A DNA stretch of 64,000 nt from Diadema setosum (GCF_964275005.1 NC_092699.1:20012333-20076332), one strand, 5' to 3'; positions 13,401-23,099 are shown, numbered from the stretch's first letter. Program-made: numbers and translations. Notes: generated by a model from the letters alone, not told the origin.

Positions 13401-14644
13401 CACATAAAGTGAAATCTTCTTTTATCATGACATGACTAATGCAAATTGAAATCTTCTTTTATCATGATATGACTAATGCAAAGTTGATTAAGTTGATATA
13501 GGCAAGGTGAACTGCACGAGTATCGTATATCATCATTGCAAATTCCCCTTTGTCATTAATGTAAAAGTGAAAATCTGTGCACATTTTGCGTGACCAGAAA
13601 CTGGCACCAATATAAAAGCACCGATACATTTTTACTTGCTTTGTACTACTATGTAATGTCTTGATTCCGCAGAATTAAAAACATGTGAAATTCATCTTAC
13701 CTGGCAGAGCATAAAAAATTACTCGTACAAAAATATCCACTTTTACAGCATTTTCATATTACCTGCAAACTGAGAAAAGGCTACCCAGCGTATAGAGTAG
13801 AGCAAACTTCCTTGGCTTGAGGACAATCATAGGTGCAAATGTCCATGCCAAAGCAAAACAGAAAATACCAGCAAGAAGGCAACCGACGAATCCCATGATT
13901 CTTTGCTGTCGACTCTGCGGGATACATAAATGGAAATGAAAATAAAAATGAAATACAGCTATTACACATTTAAAAAATAATGAAAGGGGATTTCTGATTG
14001 TTGTTGAAAAGGAGTGATGAGCAATACTATTGCTCCTTCAACTTGTGTTACTCTGTATAGACGTATTTTGTTTTAAAACACTGTAAAAGTATGTCAGTCA
14101 TAACTGGGGGCCTTACAAAAGAAGAAAAAAAGATGATTCAACAGATAATGCTTTGTTATGTCACTGCATGAAATTAGCTACTGTTATTAGCTATTGTTAG
14201 ATTTTCAAAGCTTAAGCCCTCCTTCCCAACCTCCCCTCCCCCCCAAACTGTATAATCTTGGTGGTGCCATTGTATGTGGTCATTGCAACACTGTAACATA
14301 GCCTGAATCACAAAGTACATGTACACACAAACAGCTTTGGACGATTCCTTCCTTACAGTTGTTAAGACTGAAATTGGATGAACAGAAAACTTAAAATCTA
14401 TGTCAATATCTGACCTACAATAATATTTATGGAATTACAAAATTATGTTTTTTTGAGTTCATCTTGAATTTTATGATTGAATGTGCATCTTAGCTCAGGT
14501 GTCATGATGACATCAACCCACAACCTGATTTGTACATCTCATAACAAAAAACACAAAAAAACACACAACCCCCCCCCCCCCCCCCACAAAAGAACATGCT
14601 TTTGGTTTATGATTTAGAAACTAAAATCCCAAGATTCTGCACAT

Positions 14645-14690
<46 letters not shown>

Positions 14691-15229
14691 AAAGTGATAT
14701 GTAAGACAAGATCTTTTTTGTAAAAAAAAAAAAGAAAACAGAAAAAGTAGTGACAATTTGTAAGTAGGTCAATAGATGACTTTTGGGGGCATGACATTAT
14801 CATCCAGTTTTCTGTCTAAACATTGTTGCTGCTATGATTACTGTTTTGCAAAAACATGATACACTGTCAATTCCATTACTTTCTCAGTATTACCCCTTTC
14901 CATAAGAAGTCATATTTAGTGATGTCCACTCTACTGCCACTGGTAAAAAAAAAAAAATTTCACCTTACCAGTGAAGGGCACAATGGATCCTTTTCAGCTT
15001 GACTGAACCATCCATTGGTCTCCCCATTATTTCCTTCCTTTGGTGCTCCTGTTAGCAAATTTCCACTTGCTTCATCACTGTGTCCATTGCTCTCCTTTGT
15101 ACCAGAAAACCATGCAGTCACTGAGTTCAGCGTATTCTGGGCTCCAGAGGAAAACGAGCTACTGGACTGGGAGCTGGACTTTGAGGACGTTGACAGGTAT
15201 GACTGCAAGTCTGATTTCAGGTCTGTCAT
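4343..15229 (-). CDS. SFT2D3: SFT2 domain-containing vesicle transport protein (SFT2D3/SFT2C-like), complete, 5 coding exons
   Basis: Join of complement 15229-14969, 13914-13763, 12184-12067, 5300-5242 and 4448-4343 gives 231 residues with no internal stop. All introns are GT-AG and all phases agree. SFT2 family proteins are small four-helix Golgi/endosomal membrane proteins implicated in retrograde vesicle fusion with the Golgi. Residues 1-87 form a Ser-rich, polar N-terminus. Hydrophobic segments lie near 93-119, 124-145, 160-177 and 178-203. Family motifs are KPRKFALLYTLGS (120-132), LLWGP (141-145), YFGTMFATLYF (164-174) and SYIPGG (201-206), and the protein ends in SLPV, like human SFT2D3 (ends LPV). 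Human SFT2D3, as I recall, is 215 residues and intronless in its coding region, so assignment to this paralogue rather than SFT2 in general is less certain. The start was chosen at MTDLKSDLQ because a splice acceptor lies 20 nt upstream. Confidence 0.9.
5242..5300 (-). CDS. SFT2D3: SFT2-like coding exon 4 (residues 178-196)
   Basis: This 59-bp exon sits after a strong pyrimidine tract (TTCTCTCTTTCACAG) and before GTAAGT. It encodes the hydrophobic segment HVTLMTIVCAILQMCALV and ends in phase 2 (TG|G, Trp197). It is too short to stand out as an ORF; it was placed because the neighbouring exons require a phase 0 to phase 2 exon with this helix. Confidence 0.85.
5717..8247. mobile_element. GTGACCC-end DNA transposon with ATAT target duplication, carrying a nested insertion
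   Basis: Inverted ends start GTGACCCGCTCCAACAAAAG and extend about 34 bp (through GGATCC and AAGTCG). ATAT flanks both sides (5713-5716, 8248-8251). Removing the nested element at 6238-8100 leaves about 670 bp with no transposase, so it is non-autonomous. The element at 42524-43970 has the same first nine bases and also a 4-bp target duplication, so they form one superfamily. Confidence 0.85.
6238..8100. mobile_element. Pogo-like element copy A (CAGTGAAACCCC ends, TA target), nested
   Basis: Ends are CAGTGAAACCCCATTATAAC and GTTATAATGAGG-type sequence, ending GGGGTTTCACTG. TA flanks both sides (6236-6237, 8101-8102). Near each end GGTTATAACGAGG is repeated several times. The interior contains two copies (about 6985-7170 and 7425-7615) of a block with AAGAGATTTTCGGAAGAAAA and GATTCATGAAATCATC. 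No intact transposase frame is seen. A second copy, inverted relative to this one, is at 28502-30577. Confidence 0.85.
8252..9884. other. SFT2 intron 3, no gene seen
   Basis: Part of the intron between coding exons 3 and 4. Parts near 8640-8880 and 9250-9600 are rich in TTTGCGAA/GCGAAC words, probably a decayed repeat. No coding signal. Confidence 0.5.
9885..11125. mobile_element. Non-autonomous transposon with internal 157-bp minisatellite and (GGAC)n tract
   Basis: The left end AAAATTTGTCCCCGCCG (9885-9901) is the inverted counterpart of CGGCGGGGACAAAAATT (11109-11125) with a single core mismatch zone. Between them are seven ~157-bp tandem units and a GGACGGACGGACAGACGGAC tract (11030-11060). 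No transposase. A different element at 57258-58249 has the same combination of TCCG repeats and GGTCAAAGGTCA words. Confidence 0.7.
9905..10990 (+). repeat. Seven tandem ~157-bp units, each with AGGTCAAAGGTCA
   Basis: The marker TGTGTAGAAGTTTTG recurs at 9982, 10139, 10297, 10453 (variant), 10611, 10768 and 10917, a spacing of 156-158 bp (149 for the last). Each unit carries AAGGTCAAAGGTCAAAG followed by a second GTCAAAGGTCA-like word. AGGTCA-A-AGGTCA is the textbook DR1 site of RXR/HNF4/PPAR-type nuclear receptors. Confidence 0.9.
11655..11898. mobile_element. MITE, TACAGTA end, copy of the 17274-17521 family
   Basis: It shares with the reverse complement of 17274-17521 the ordered blocks GGTTTTTATTTTCAC, CATGAGTC, GACTCTGAT, GAATGTGACGTA and GCGAATTTAA. 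The right end is TATACAG before TA. The left end is eroded. Confidence 0.7.
12067..12184 (-). CDS. SFT2D3: SFT2-like coding exon 3 (residues 138-177)
   Basis: This 118-bp exon lies between TAACAG and GTGAGT. It encodes SLLWGPMNHLRHL, a polar loop with SKDRMPF, and the helix YFGTMFATLYFSMI, ending in phase 0. The PFTATYFGTM segment is a strong SFT2 family signature. Confidence 0.9.
13561..13748. mobile_element. GTAAAAGTGG-end MITE abutting an SFT2 splice donor
   Basis: Ends GTAAAAGTGAAAAT and ATCCACTTTTAC are inverted repeats. Internal words (CTTGATTCCGCAGAATTAAA) match the copies at 26145, 27294, 38077 and 39903. It lies 14 bases inside intron 2 from the donor at 13762. Confidence 0.8.
13763..13914 (-). 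CDS. SFT2D3: SFT2-like coding exon 2 (residues 88-137, helix 1 and start of helix 2)
   Basis: This 152-bp exon lies between CCGCAG and GTAATA. It begins SRQQRIMGF, runs through a hydrophobic helix and the family motif KPRKFALLYTLGS, and ends in phase 2 (AG|T, Ser138). A MITE (13561-13748) begins only 14 bases past its donor site. Confidence 0.9.
14649..14689. repeat. (CA)n microsatellite in SFT2 intron 1
   Basis: An uninterrupted CA run of about 20 units, with a C14 homopolymer nearby at 14570-14585. Confidence 0.95.
14969..15229 (-). CDS. SFT2D3: SFT2-like coding exon 1 (residues 1-87)
   Basis: The exon starts at ATG 15229 and ends TCACTG|GTAAGG, phase 0. It encodes the cytosolic N-terminus: MTDLKSDLQSYLS, then a Ser-rich tract (residues 13-28), a TAWFSG segment, and CPSL just before the first helix. 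The frame stays open upstream, but the sequence TTGTGCAG at 15257-15250 is a good acceptor, so the upstream open frame is probably intronic. Confidence 0.85.
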
Positions 15230-15249
15230 GGTTAGTTTTCCAAGTCTGG
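15230..15249 (-). promoter_or_regulatory. 5' UTR portion of SFT2-like exon 1 with upstream splice acceptor
   Basis: On the minus strand CTTTCTGTTGTGCAG precedes 15249, and 20 untranslated bases then lead to the ATG. This predicts at least one more, non-coding 5' exon further up (above 15250). Confidence 0.55.
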
Positions 15250-16640
15250 CTGCACAACAGAAAGGTGAAAAGGACTTCACTGTTAGAAGTCTACAGGTAC
15301 TGGGTACAGTTCCAAGCGTGACAGAATTTGCATAGATATCATATTCAGCAAATGTACATGGATAGAGCACTAGTACACAATGTAATTTTGCAGAAAACAC
15401 ATAGTTCTTATATTCTACAGTGTGCCTATGCTCCTCCTCCTCCTCCTCTTTTTCTTCTTCTTCTGGTAATCTGCCTCCTTTAATCCTGCAGATTATGGCA
15501 GGTATCAGATTTTTTTTCCTTCTGTGTGCTGGGGGGGGGGGTGACCATTTCACTGGGATTTCACCCTGCTCTATACAAGAGAAGTGGATTCTTTTACATG
15601 CATATGGTATAATTCCCCCTAACCACATGACTAGTGGCTTTTAACTTGAAGTCTCATCTGAAAGACTTGGCAATGAGGATAGAGTTCCTTGCCAAAGGGT
15701 ACCTGGGTACGACTGGGATTTAAACATCATTCATGCATAGAAGCACATGAGCTCATCCATGTGGTCTTGACCACTCACCTCCTCTCTAAACACAGTAAAG
15801 GAACATATGAAATATAAAACATCTGTATTTTGTGGAATTCAAAGTTTTTCATGGCAATAAGGTTGTCTTTTCATGGATTTGAAACTACCATAATGAACAA
15901 TACTAATTACTATAATTTGAGAAGGCACTACATTACTGGATGTGCCTCATCTTGAATGGAGCATTTCATACAAATCAATGAAATGTTAACCCTGTGGTAA
16001 AGCCCAGAATCAGAACCTAATACAACGGTGTATTGCTCACCTTATAAGGTAAGCACGCCTACACTCATTTGAACGAATGAGACAAAGTCAATCTCATTTT
16101 CTCAATCAAGCAACTTACTATTAAAGTCTCTAAATTCTAATTTCTGAGTAACATCTAATGCAATGCAATAGAATTCTCAGCTCAAACCGTAAGAGCCAGA
16201 GCCAAATCTGAAAACAAACAAACAAATGTGAATCCAATTAGGAACTCAACCCACTTTCTATGTTCAAGGGGTAGATCTAGGTTATGTCATCACAATAATA
16301 AATTATATGTTTCTGCCTGATTGAGCAAGTGTGCACTAGTAAAATAGATATCTACACTGTGCCGTCCAACTGTGTCTTGTCTTGCCAAAGATGCCCACAA
16401 TCAATAGGTTGATGGCACTAGGGACATAGATAAAGCTTGACCTGTCCTGATCTGCGTTGACCTACTGTACTGTACTGCTATTTACACTGTAATTTGTTTT
16501 CTTTTACCTTATGTTTAAAAAATGTTGGTTATTTGTTGACCCTTGACATACATGTAAACGTGTCAAGGGTTGAAGCTGCCACGACTTCCTCTGGAAGACT
16601 GATCCTCCAGTCATTTTTAATGATTTTGAAACACATGGTT

Positions 16641-16722
16641 TGTTGCAACTGATTGACAAATTGCCTGACATCTCCCCAAATGAGTGCCGAATTGATCAGT
16701 GATTTTAGCAGTAGCCATGTCA
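16641..16722 (-). repeat. SINE tail block (CAATTTGTCAATCAGTTGCA type)
   Basis: The reverse complement reads CATGGCTACTGCTAAAATCA, then CAATTTGTCAATCAGTTGCA. The same block follows the tRNA-like SINE head at 45736 and recurs at 16922 and 47226, so it is a dispersed SINE 3' part. Confidence 0.65.
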
Positions 16723-16921
16723 AAAGAAATCATCAGCATTGATGAACTACTCAAGCAGCATTTGAACCTAACACGTCCGTATCTCCGGACAGGTGTTTTT
16801 ATATCCACTGTTAGGTATAGTACTACCACCGAGCTTCCACGCGACAGCCAGTGCTGGTTCTGATCCTTGACCTTATACTATAGCATGCAGATGGTATGGT
16901 ACTGAGTAATTATTCAAATTG

Positions 16922-17009
16922 TCATGGCTAGGTCCTACTACTAAAATCACTCATCCATTCAGTGCTTATTGGCATTGATATAGGGCAATTTGTCAATCAG
17001 TTGCAATTT
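16922..17009 (+). repeat. SINE tail block, plus-strand copy
   Basis: It contains CATGGCTAGG, TCAGTGCTTATTGGC and GGGCAATTTGTCAATCAG, matching the tail at 45829-45909. The head is missing. Confidence 0.6.
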
Positions 17010-17273
17010 AGAAAAAAAGAACTTCATGAATTTGAAACTAGTGTACTGCCCACAGCAGTGCTTACAATTGTCACATTATTTACCTCTGCCGTTTTAATAT
17101 ACAATATACCCCCCGAGTCTGGCATTATTACCCAACATTTTCACTTCTAAACTCACCAAAGATCTCAGACATTTTTACCCGACATTTCCACCTCTGACAT
17201 CTATACCTCCAACATTTTTACCACACATTTTTACCCGATATTTTTACCTCTAACATTTTTATCACAACACATA

Positions 17274-17521
17274 CTGTATTTATGCCAGATATTTCGCGAG
17301 TCTTAATTTTCGCGAATCGGGAATTCCAATGATTTTGTGAGTGGTTAAATTCGTGATTGTGGTCCTGGACTGAAGCAGTGAAGGGAGAAATGTATATGCA
17401 TACGTCACATTCACATCGGAATCAGAGTCAATATTTTTGCATGTCTTACATTTCACAAATAGCATCCGACTCATGAAATTCGTGAAAATAAAAACCTCGC
17501 CAAAATATTTGGCATATACAG
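17274..17521. mobile_element. MITE with ACTGTAT/ATACAGT ends and TA target
   Basis: Left CTGTATTTATGCCAGATATT and right AATATTTGGCATATACAG form inverted ends flanked by TA. No ORF. It is related to 11655-11898. Confidence 0.8.
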
Positions 17522-18037
17522 TAACTGTGTGAAGGAGCACCTCGGGGTTATTAGTATTACTAAACCTGTCCCTTGATCATCTGGCTGACATTGCACTGTC
17601 ACTGATGACAGATGTCAGCATCAGCAAAGTCAAGGATTCAGGAATAATCACAAACACTCCACTTCCACTCCAGTCAATTCCACAACACACTGTCTGAGCG
17701 GTAGTGTTAAATTTATGAGTATCTACCTATGATGACTAGACCTTAGACCTAGGTCTATATTTAAGATAAATTTTAAGCTGTATTGAAAAGCTGAGTAGGC
17801 CTAACGTTAGTGAGTAATAATGTAATTCTAAACATGACTATAAAATTCATCAATGAACTTCTGTGAACTCATAAAGTACGTAGGTACGATATCTGCAGCC
17901 TGCTTTTAAGTTGTGCAAGTGGAATCGACTGTAAACAACTGGAGCCTAAATCTAGCATAGCTCGTAACGTCAGTCGTAAAGTACATTTGATCGACTGTCA
18001 AAATGGTCAAGCCATAGTGTCGAGGGCACACAGAGTC
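17522..18037. other. Non-coding stretch before the palindrome
   Basis: No gene seen. The region lies between the SFT2 coding start and the candidate first exon. Confidence 0.5.
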
Positions 18038-18769
18038 AGTTCGGGAAACCCACTCACAAGGGGGGCCCCTCCTTATAAGTAACCCGTCCCCCTTATAAGT
18101 AACCCCGTCCCCCTTATAAGTAACCCCCGGGGCACCCCTTATAAGGAGTCTCCACGCTTTTTTGCAATGCAACGCGAAAATGAAAGGACTGCGGCAATTC
18201 GCTTGATTATGTCCATAAAGCTTCACAAGTTTCCTAGTTACTCACGAAATTAGAGCAAAATCGGTTTGAGGCATCATATCTAAAATCATGGATTTAAATG
18301 CGATGTCAAACGACCCATATGCGAGCGATTACTGGCGTGAGTGTCGCCAGGCGCGGCGGCGCGGCAATGCTCGAGTGCAGACGTGGCGACTGAGTACGTA
18401 CTCAGTCGCCACGTCTGCACTCAAGCATTGCCGCGCCGCCGCGCCTGGCGACACTCACGCCAGTAATCGCTCGCATTTCAGCGTTCGCATGGGTCGTTTG
18501 ACATCGCATTTAAATCCATGATTTTAGATATGATGCCTCAAACCGATTTTGCTCAAATTTCGTGAGTAACTAGGAAACTTGTGAAGCTTTATGGACATAA
18601 TCAAGCGAATTGCCGCAGTCCTTTCATTTTCGCGTTGCATTGCAAAAAAGCGTGGAGACTCCTTATAAGGGGTGCCCCGGGGGTTACTTATAAGGGGGAC
18701 GGGGTTACTTATAAGGGGGACGGGTTACTTATAAGGAGGGGCCCCCCTTGTGAGTGGGTTTCCCGAACT
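18038..18769. repeat. Spacer-free 732-bp palindrome (360-bp arms)
   Basis: The arms meet with no spacer at GAGTAC|GTACTC (18397/18398). The left arm is 360 bp; the right arm is 372 bp because of a 12-bp insertion (TTCAGCGTTCGC near 18478-18489). I see only about two substitutions. Each arm is GC-rich near the centre and has three CTTATAAG(T)AACCC units outwards. No gene and no clear target duplication. It could be a foldback transposon or a segmental inverted duplication; an assembly or long-read hairpin artefact must be excluded. Confidence 0.9.
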
Positions 18770-18953
18770 CAGCTCTAGGTCCAGTAGTAAGTTAAAGTAC
18801 CGTACCCAGTATGCCGGCCGGCCGCCGGTACTGTCTTCACTGGCAGAACTGGTGTGGTGATCAATCTGAGCTTGATCACCAGCTCTGGCCTCTGCTATAA
18901 ATTAGTATGCCGTAGGTAGACATAAATTATCTAGACAGTTCCTGGTTCCTTAC

Positions 18954-19060
18954 CAACAACAATACATTACACGTAGCCAGCCGGAGAAGCTGGGATCGGG
19001 AGAGGAGGTCGGTGACGGAGACGTAAACACACGTTGCACCCACCCCGGCCGAAGTGAAGA
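18954..19060 (-). promoter_or_regulatory. Candidate non-coding first exon of the SFT2-like gene
   Basis: On the minus strand the sequence ends GTTGTTG|GTAAGG (donor at 18953). It lies in a GC-richer, CpG-containing patch (18960-19060) unlike its surroundings. This would splice to the acceptor at 15250. It is inference from a donor motif and composition only; the 5' limit is a guess. Confidence 0.3.
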
Positions 19061-19179
19061 GGCGGAGTATACTGTAAGGCCCTACAGGATATTGATTTGG
19101 ATTGTAGCATGTCCAAAATGTGTATGTAGCGTGTGCATTCCCTGTGAGTACTAGTAGTCTACTTCCGTATTCCCTATTC

Positions 19180-19312
19180 TATATTCCCAGCAAAGAGTAT
19201 AGAAGCGCACGCAGTGCGCCAAGAGGGAACACTCTCCCCATTTTGCGTAGTACGCAAAACGTACGAAGAACGGGTTCGATCGCCATTTTAGGATGCAAAC
19301 CGCCGGGTGATC
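19180..19312 (+). repeat. Dispersed repeat, one half of a distant inverted pair
   Basis: It shares GCGCACGCAGTGCGC, GAGGGAACACTCTCCC, GCGTAGTACGCAA and CGCCATTTTAGGATGCAA with the inverted copy at about 21888-22010. No ORF of note. Confidence 0.7.
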
Positions 19313-19632
19313 GATAGAGGGCGTATTTCTGCCTCCGTTTCATTTCTGGGGCATACAGGATAAAAGATGAATTCAGGACCATATTATGGCATATAGAAGT
19401 AGAATTCCTGCCTAATTATGAAATAAAATTGAAGAATAATGTTTTTAGCTTTCCAATCTATAATCCACCAATGTTCGCCGGCTAATTTATGACCGTATGT
19501 AAGCCTACTTGTGTCCTAAGCCAAGCATAGTGCTTAGTATCAAGGGCACTTTCTATCCCTCCCCCTCCCCCCCCCCCCCTCTCTCTCTCTCTCTCTCCCT
19601 CTGACCTCCCTTCTCTCTCTTTTTTTTCAGTT
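19313..19632. other. Non-coding stretch with C/T-rich tract
   Basis: It ends in CCCTCCCCCTCCCCC then (TC)n at about 19556-19620. No gene. Confidence 0.6.
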
Positions 19633-20000
19633 GGCAGTGAATTGGCTCAGTCGGTAGCGCGTCTGCCTCACGATCCTAAGGGCCCGGGTTCGAAAACGAG
19701 TCTAATGGACTGAGCAATGTTGTGTGTAAGCATACCGTCCCCTCTAGCAAGAGGCAAAACACTCTATCCCACGGATAGGACATAAAATCGAGGTCTCGTG
19801 TATGAGAGAGTAACAACTCATGCACGTAAAAGATCCCGCTTCATTCATTCATCGCAAAGAGCAGGGTGTTTAACCCGGTGAAGTGGTCCCACCTCACACC
19901 CAACTGGACCCCATGGAAGACCAGCTTAACGTAGCTGAATATACTATGGGCTATCCAGCCATCTTCTCAGATGGAAAATGAATCAATCAAAATCAATGTA
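19633..20000 (+). mobile_element. tRNA-derived SINE
   Basis: The head carries a Pol III A box (TGGCTCAGTCGGTAGCGCG, 19643-19661) and B box (GGTTCGAAAAC, 19688-19698). A conserved-looking body follows (CGTAAAAGATCCCGCTTCAT, TGGTCCCACCTC, GGGCTATCCAGCCATC). The tail is ATCAATCAAAATCAAT. This is the layout of tRNA SINEs common in marine invertebrates. Confidence 0.7.
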
Positions 20001-21887
20001 TTTTTGCCAAGTTGACCTATTTATCAGCCATCAACATGCGAAAGTGTTGTCTTTTATATTCCTTGTGCCTATGCAACTGACTTGCTCTAACCTATATTTA
20101 TCAAGTTCAGCATCATCCTTCTTGGATTTGTGTTGCGGAATATGTCTTTTAGGATGTACTCTTGGTGAAATGATATGGAAATTTTGAAATGAAATTAGTA
20201 TAGCACCTTTTTTTGTCGGTTGTCTATAGTAAGAAGAATAAGAGCCCAGAATAAACTGAAGTCTGTAATTGTTCGGTGATTTTCTCATCTACAGATCAAA
20301 ATTTATTTGAAAATCTTGATCATGCACACAATGAGTCGAGACAGTCAGAAGTTGTGGGATGGGGATACCCCCTCCAACACATGAAAGCTTTTGCATTATT
20401 TTGTTAATGAAATTCAAATCTGGGTATACACACTTTTCATGGAACATTTTCGAAACACACACTCAAATATTTTCAATAAAAAATGAGAAAAATTATTATG
20501 TTGATAAAAATATGAAGAGGTAAATCATTGTACATCTGTCACCTCTTTTTATGCGTCTTCACCATGTGAGTCTATATGGGGTGGATGTAAGCAGTCACTG
20601 GTAATTTTAAAACCAGCAGTTTGAATGGAGTATGTTGATGGTGATATATAGATATTACGATCTCAGAGGTATAATATTCTCACAATAGGATCACGAGAAA
20701 TGCAACCAGTAAAAAGAAGGGTATAACATAATCTAGTAATTGTTTCACGGCTTTTTACTGATCAAAATCATCTTAAAATCCATCATCTGATTCTTGGGAA
20801 AAAAAAAAGGATTTGAAAACCCTTCCAGAGTCCAGACCAGTCCTCCCGCAAGTAAATGAGACGTCCATGGTTGCTACCTGACTCGCTCCCAAGAAACTAT
20901 CTCTCTCAGCCGTTTTGGAGTCAAGATTTTCAGCTATAACGCCTATGAAGGGGGAAACGGGGGGGGGGGGGTACCCGGGGAATCAACCTGTGACAGTAGT
21001 AGAGACTGGATTTGTGTGTGTGTGTGTGTGTGGTTTACATAATTTTCAAACATTAACTCTTCTGTTGCATTTGGAGATTTTGGTGTTGTTTTTGTTGTTG
21101 TTTTTTGAGGTTTTTTACTTTTATTTTCCTTTCCTTGTTCAAGCGGACCCTGCTCGCCAAAGGGGGGAGGGGTCACCCCTTAAACCCTCATCCCTATGAT
21201 AATCAATACAGGTCATATCTTTTCTATCATTGCAGCCTTTGTAAGAAAGGCTGCCGAAACATTTCTTTTTTTAGGGGGGGGGGGGGGTAGGGGGAGCGCC
21301 GGGAGAGAGGCATCACCCAAACGATCAACACCACTTTACTATGTGTGCAGATTGACCATGAGACATAAATATGAAAATAACTCTTTCCTATGACTAAAAT
21401 ATGATAAGGAAAATTCAGTTTGTTATATTCAGGAAATTGCGTTCCTTAAGAGTCTCGGAGAGAATATGGTATATACCAATGGTATATAACATAATATCCT
21501 ATCTATACATTATCAAAAAAACGACCTAAAAATATGAATAATCGATATTCATACCATTCGAATGATATTACATAGGGTCTACAGCCAACCTAGGGCCCGG
21601 TAAGAGAGAGAGAGAGAGAGAGGGAGGGAGACTTAAGAAGCGCTTTGTGAGTACGTTTTAGTTAGGCCTGCACATACTTTCATTAGTTAGCTCGAAATTT
21701 GAGGGACAACAATTTGGAACAAAAAAGGCATTTTTTCAATTTTACATCATACTTCAGTAGAGATTATGCTTCTGTATGATATAACAAGGTCCTACATACA
21801 TCTGAAACCTTGCATGCCCCGTAAAAAGAAGAAAATGAAAGGGAGGCAGAATTTTCTCTATACGGCCACGTGATATACGCTCCGAAC
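20001..21887. other. Non-coding stretch with G-runs and (GT)n
   Basis: It holds a G11 run at about 20958, (GT)n at 21014-21032, a G13 run at 21276-21288 and (AG)n at 21605-21622. No gene seen. Confidence 0.6.
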
Positions 21888-22010
21888 GATCCGGACGATT
21901 GCATCCTAAAATGGCCGCCGTTGGGCTCCATTGCGTACTACGCCCATTTACGTGTAAAATCGGGAGAGTGTTCCCTCTTAGCGCACTGCGTGCGCTCTAT
22001 ATTCTTTGAT
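21888..22010 (-). repeat. Inverted copy of the 19180-19312 repeat
   Basis: TTGCATCCTAAAATGGC, GCGTACTACGC, GAGTGTTCCCTC and GCGCACTGCGTGCGC appear in reverse-complement order to 19180-19312. The two copies are 2.6 kb apart. Confidence 0.7.
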
Positions 22011-22044
22011 TCCCAGGCATCGAGCATGAACTCTACTCTTACTC

Positions 22045-22815
22045 TAGTTTATTTGAATTGAATTTGAATTTATTCATTTCACTTACATTTACATTGCATT
22101 TACATTGCATTTACATTGTATTTGCATTTTCATTTACATTGCATTGCATTGATGATTACATGTTGACACATAATATTACAGTAATATAACAACATGAATT
22201 AACAGAAATATAGAGTTACTATACAAAACGGAAATGGGGTGACCCAACTAAAAGCATAGCTTGTAAAATTTGTAGATCACCATTCAACGAGTAATATTCA
22301 GAATTATGTACAGAGTGATTGAGAATATAACATATATAGAGACTCCTGAAACATATTTACATAACTTATACATATATACATCTTACAGATAGTAAAAATG
22401 AAAGAGAAAGAGAGGGAGAGAACGAGAGAAATAGAGGAAATAAAGTGAGAACCAAAGGGGGAGAGAGGAGGAAGAAAAAAGAAAGAGAAAATAAACAATG
22501 GAATTAGAATGAATAGGAATACCACATGAATGATATACCATATAAAAATGATATAAGATTACCTTATTGGGTATAAGTGTCCAGATATTTGGTATAGAAT
22601 TATTTAAAAAAAAACGGTTACATCGTAACATATTTTAATACTCAAAAGACTTAGTTTTAATTTGTATTTGAATGTTTTGAGGCTTATGGTTTGTTGAAGA
22701 GAATAGTCTAAAGAATTCCAATATTTTGGTCCAGCGAAAGCAAAAAATTGGTTCTAATGGATGGCAGGTGGTAAGAAGAAGACTGCCGAGTGTAGTTAGA
22801 CTGAACATTGAACAC
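22045..22815 (-). pseudogene. 5'-truncated non-LTR retrotransposon fragment (RT C-terminus and 3' UTR)
   Basis: On the minus strand, 22815 to about 22610 translates (with one frameshift in a T run near 22748) to YHLPSIRTN, then FAGPKYWNSLDYSLQQ and ISLKTFKYKLKLSLL. This is the conserved tail of CR1/L2-type reverse transcriptases (RSxxN..FA..WNSLP..LKxFKxxLK). A long AT-rich 3' UTR follows, ending in an AAATTCAAATTCAATTC-type tail at about 22050, with CATTTACATTG repeats (22083-22150). It is a dead fragment. Confidence 0.7.
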
Positions 22816-22914
22816 GTATTAAAAACAACAACAAAATACGACCAAATATTGGTTATGAAATATGATTACTGACACATAAGGTCAATTACAATTACAGAAA
22901 CTGTATTCTGACAC

Positions 22915-22977
22915 TTTACTAGTACTACTAGTACTAGTAAAGTGTACTTTACTAGTACTAGTACTACTAGTATTCTG
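22915..22977. repeat. ACTAGT-based nested palindrome
   Basis: CTTTACTAGTACTACTAGTA and its inverted counterpart sit head to head around AAAGTGTACTTT, with six ACTAGT words in about 60 bp. This is a local simple palindromic repeat. Confidence 0.85.
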
Positions 22978-23099
22978 ACCATTTTAGTTATTGCCTTTTC
23001 TTCATGCAGGATGAAACTAGACCAGCCGAAGATATTACAACATGCTTGAATATCGCGCTTTAGTATCTGTGCCAGATCCTATACTTGGGCGTTGTATTG

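Larger units (their letters stand above)
15250..17273. other. Non-coding stretch upstream of SFT2 coding exon 1
   Basis: Probably 5' intron. It holds a CTC/TTC-rich tract (15429-15465), a G10 run near 15531, and a degenerate repeat around 15650-15780. No gene is recognised. Confidence 0.5.

Noticed and set aside
15250..15628. In-frame upstream extension of SFT2 exon 1 (frame open to 15628)
   Set aside because: The translation contains a poly-Glu/low-complexity tract from CTC repeats and no family similarity, and a good splice acceptor lies 20 nt before the ATG, so it is more likely intron.
17906..18778. Two near-identical frames beginning MKLYGHNQANC on opposite strands
   Set aside because: They are the same arm of the palindrome read outward on each strand; repeated low-complexity YKGDG comes from CTTATAAG repeats. 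Not a gene pair.
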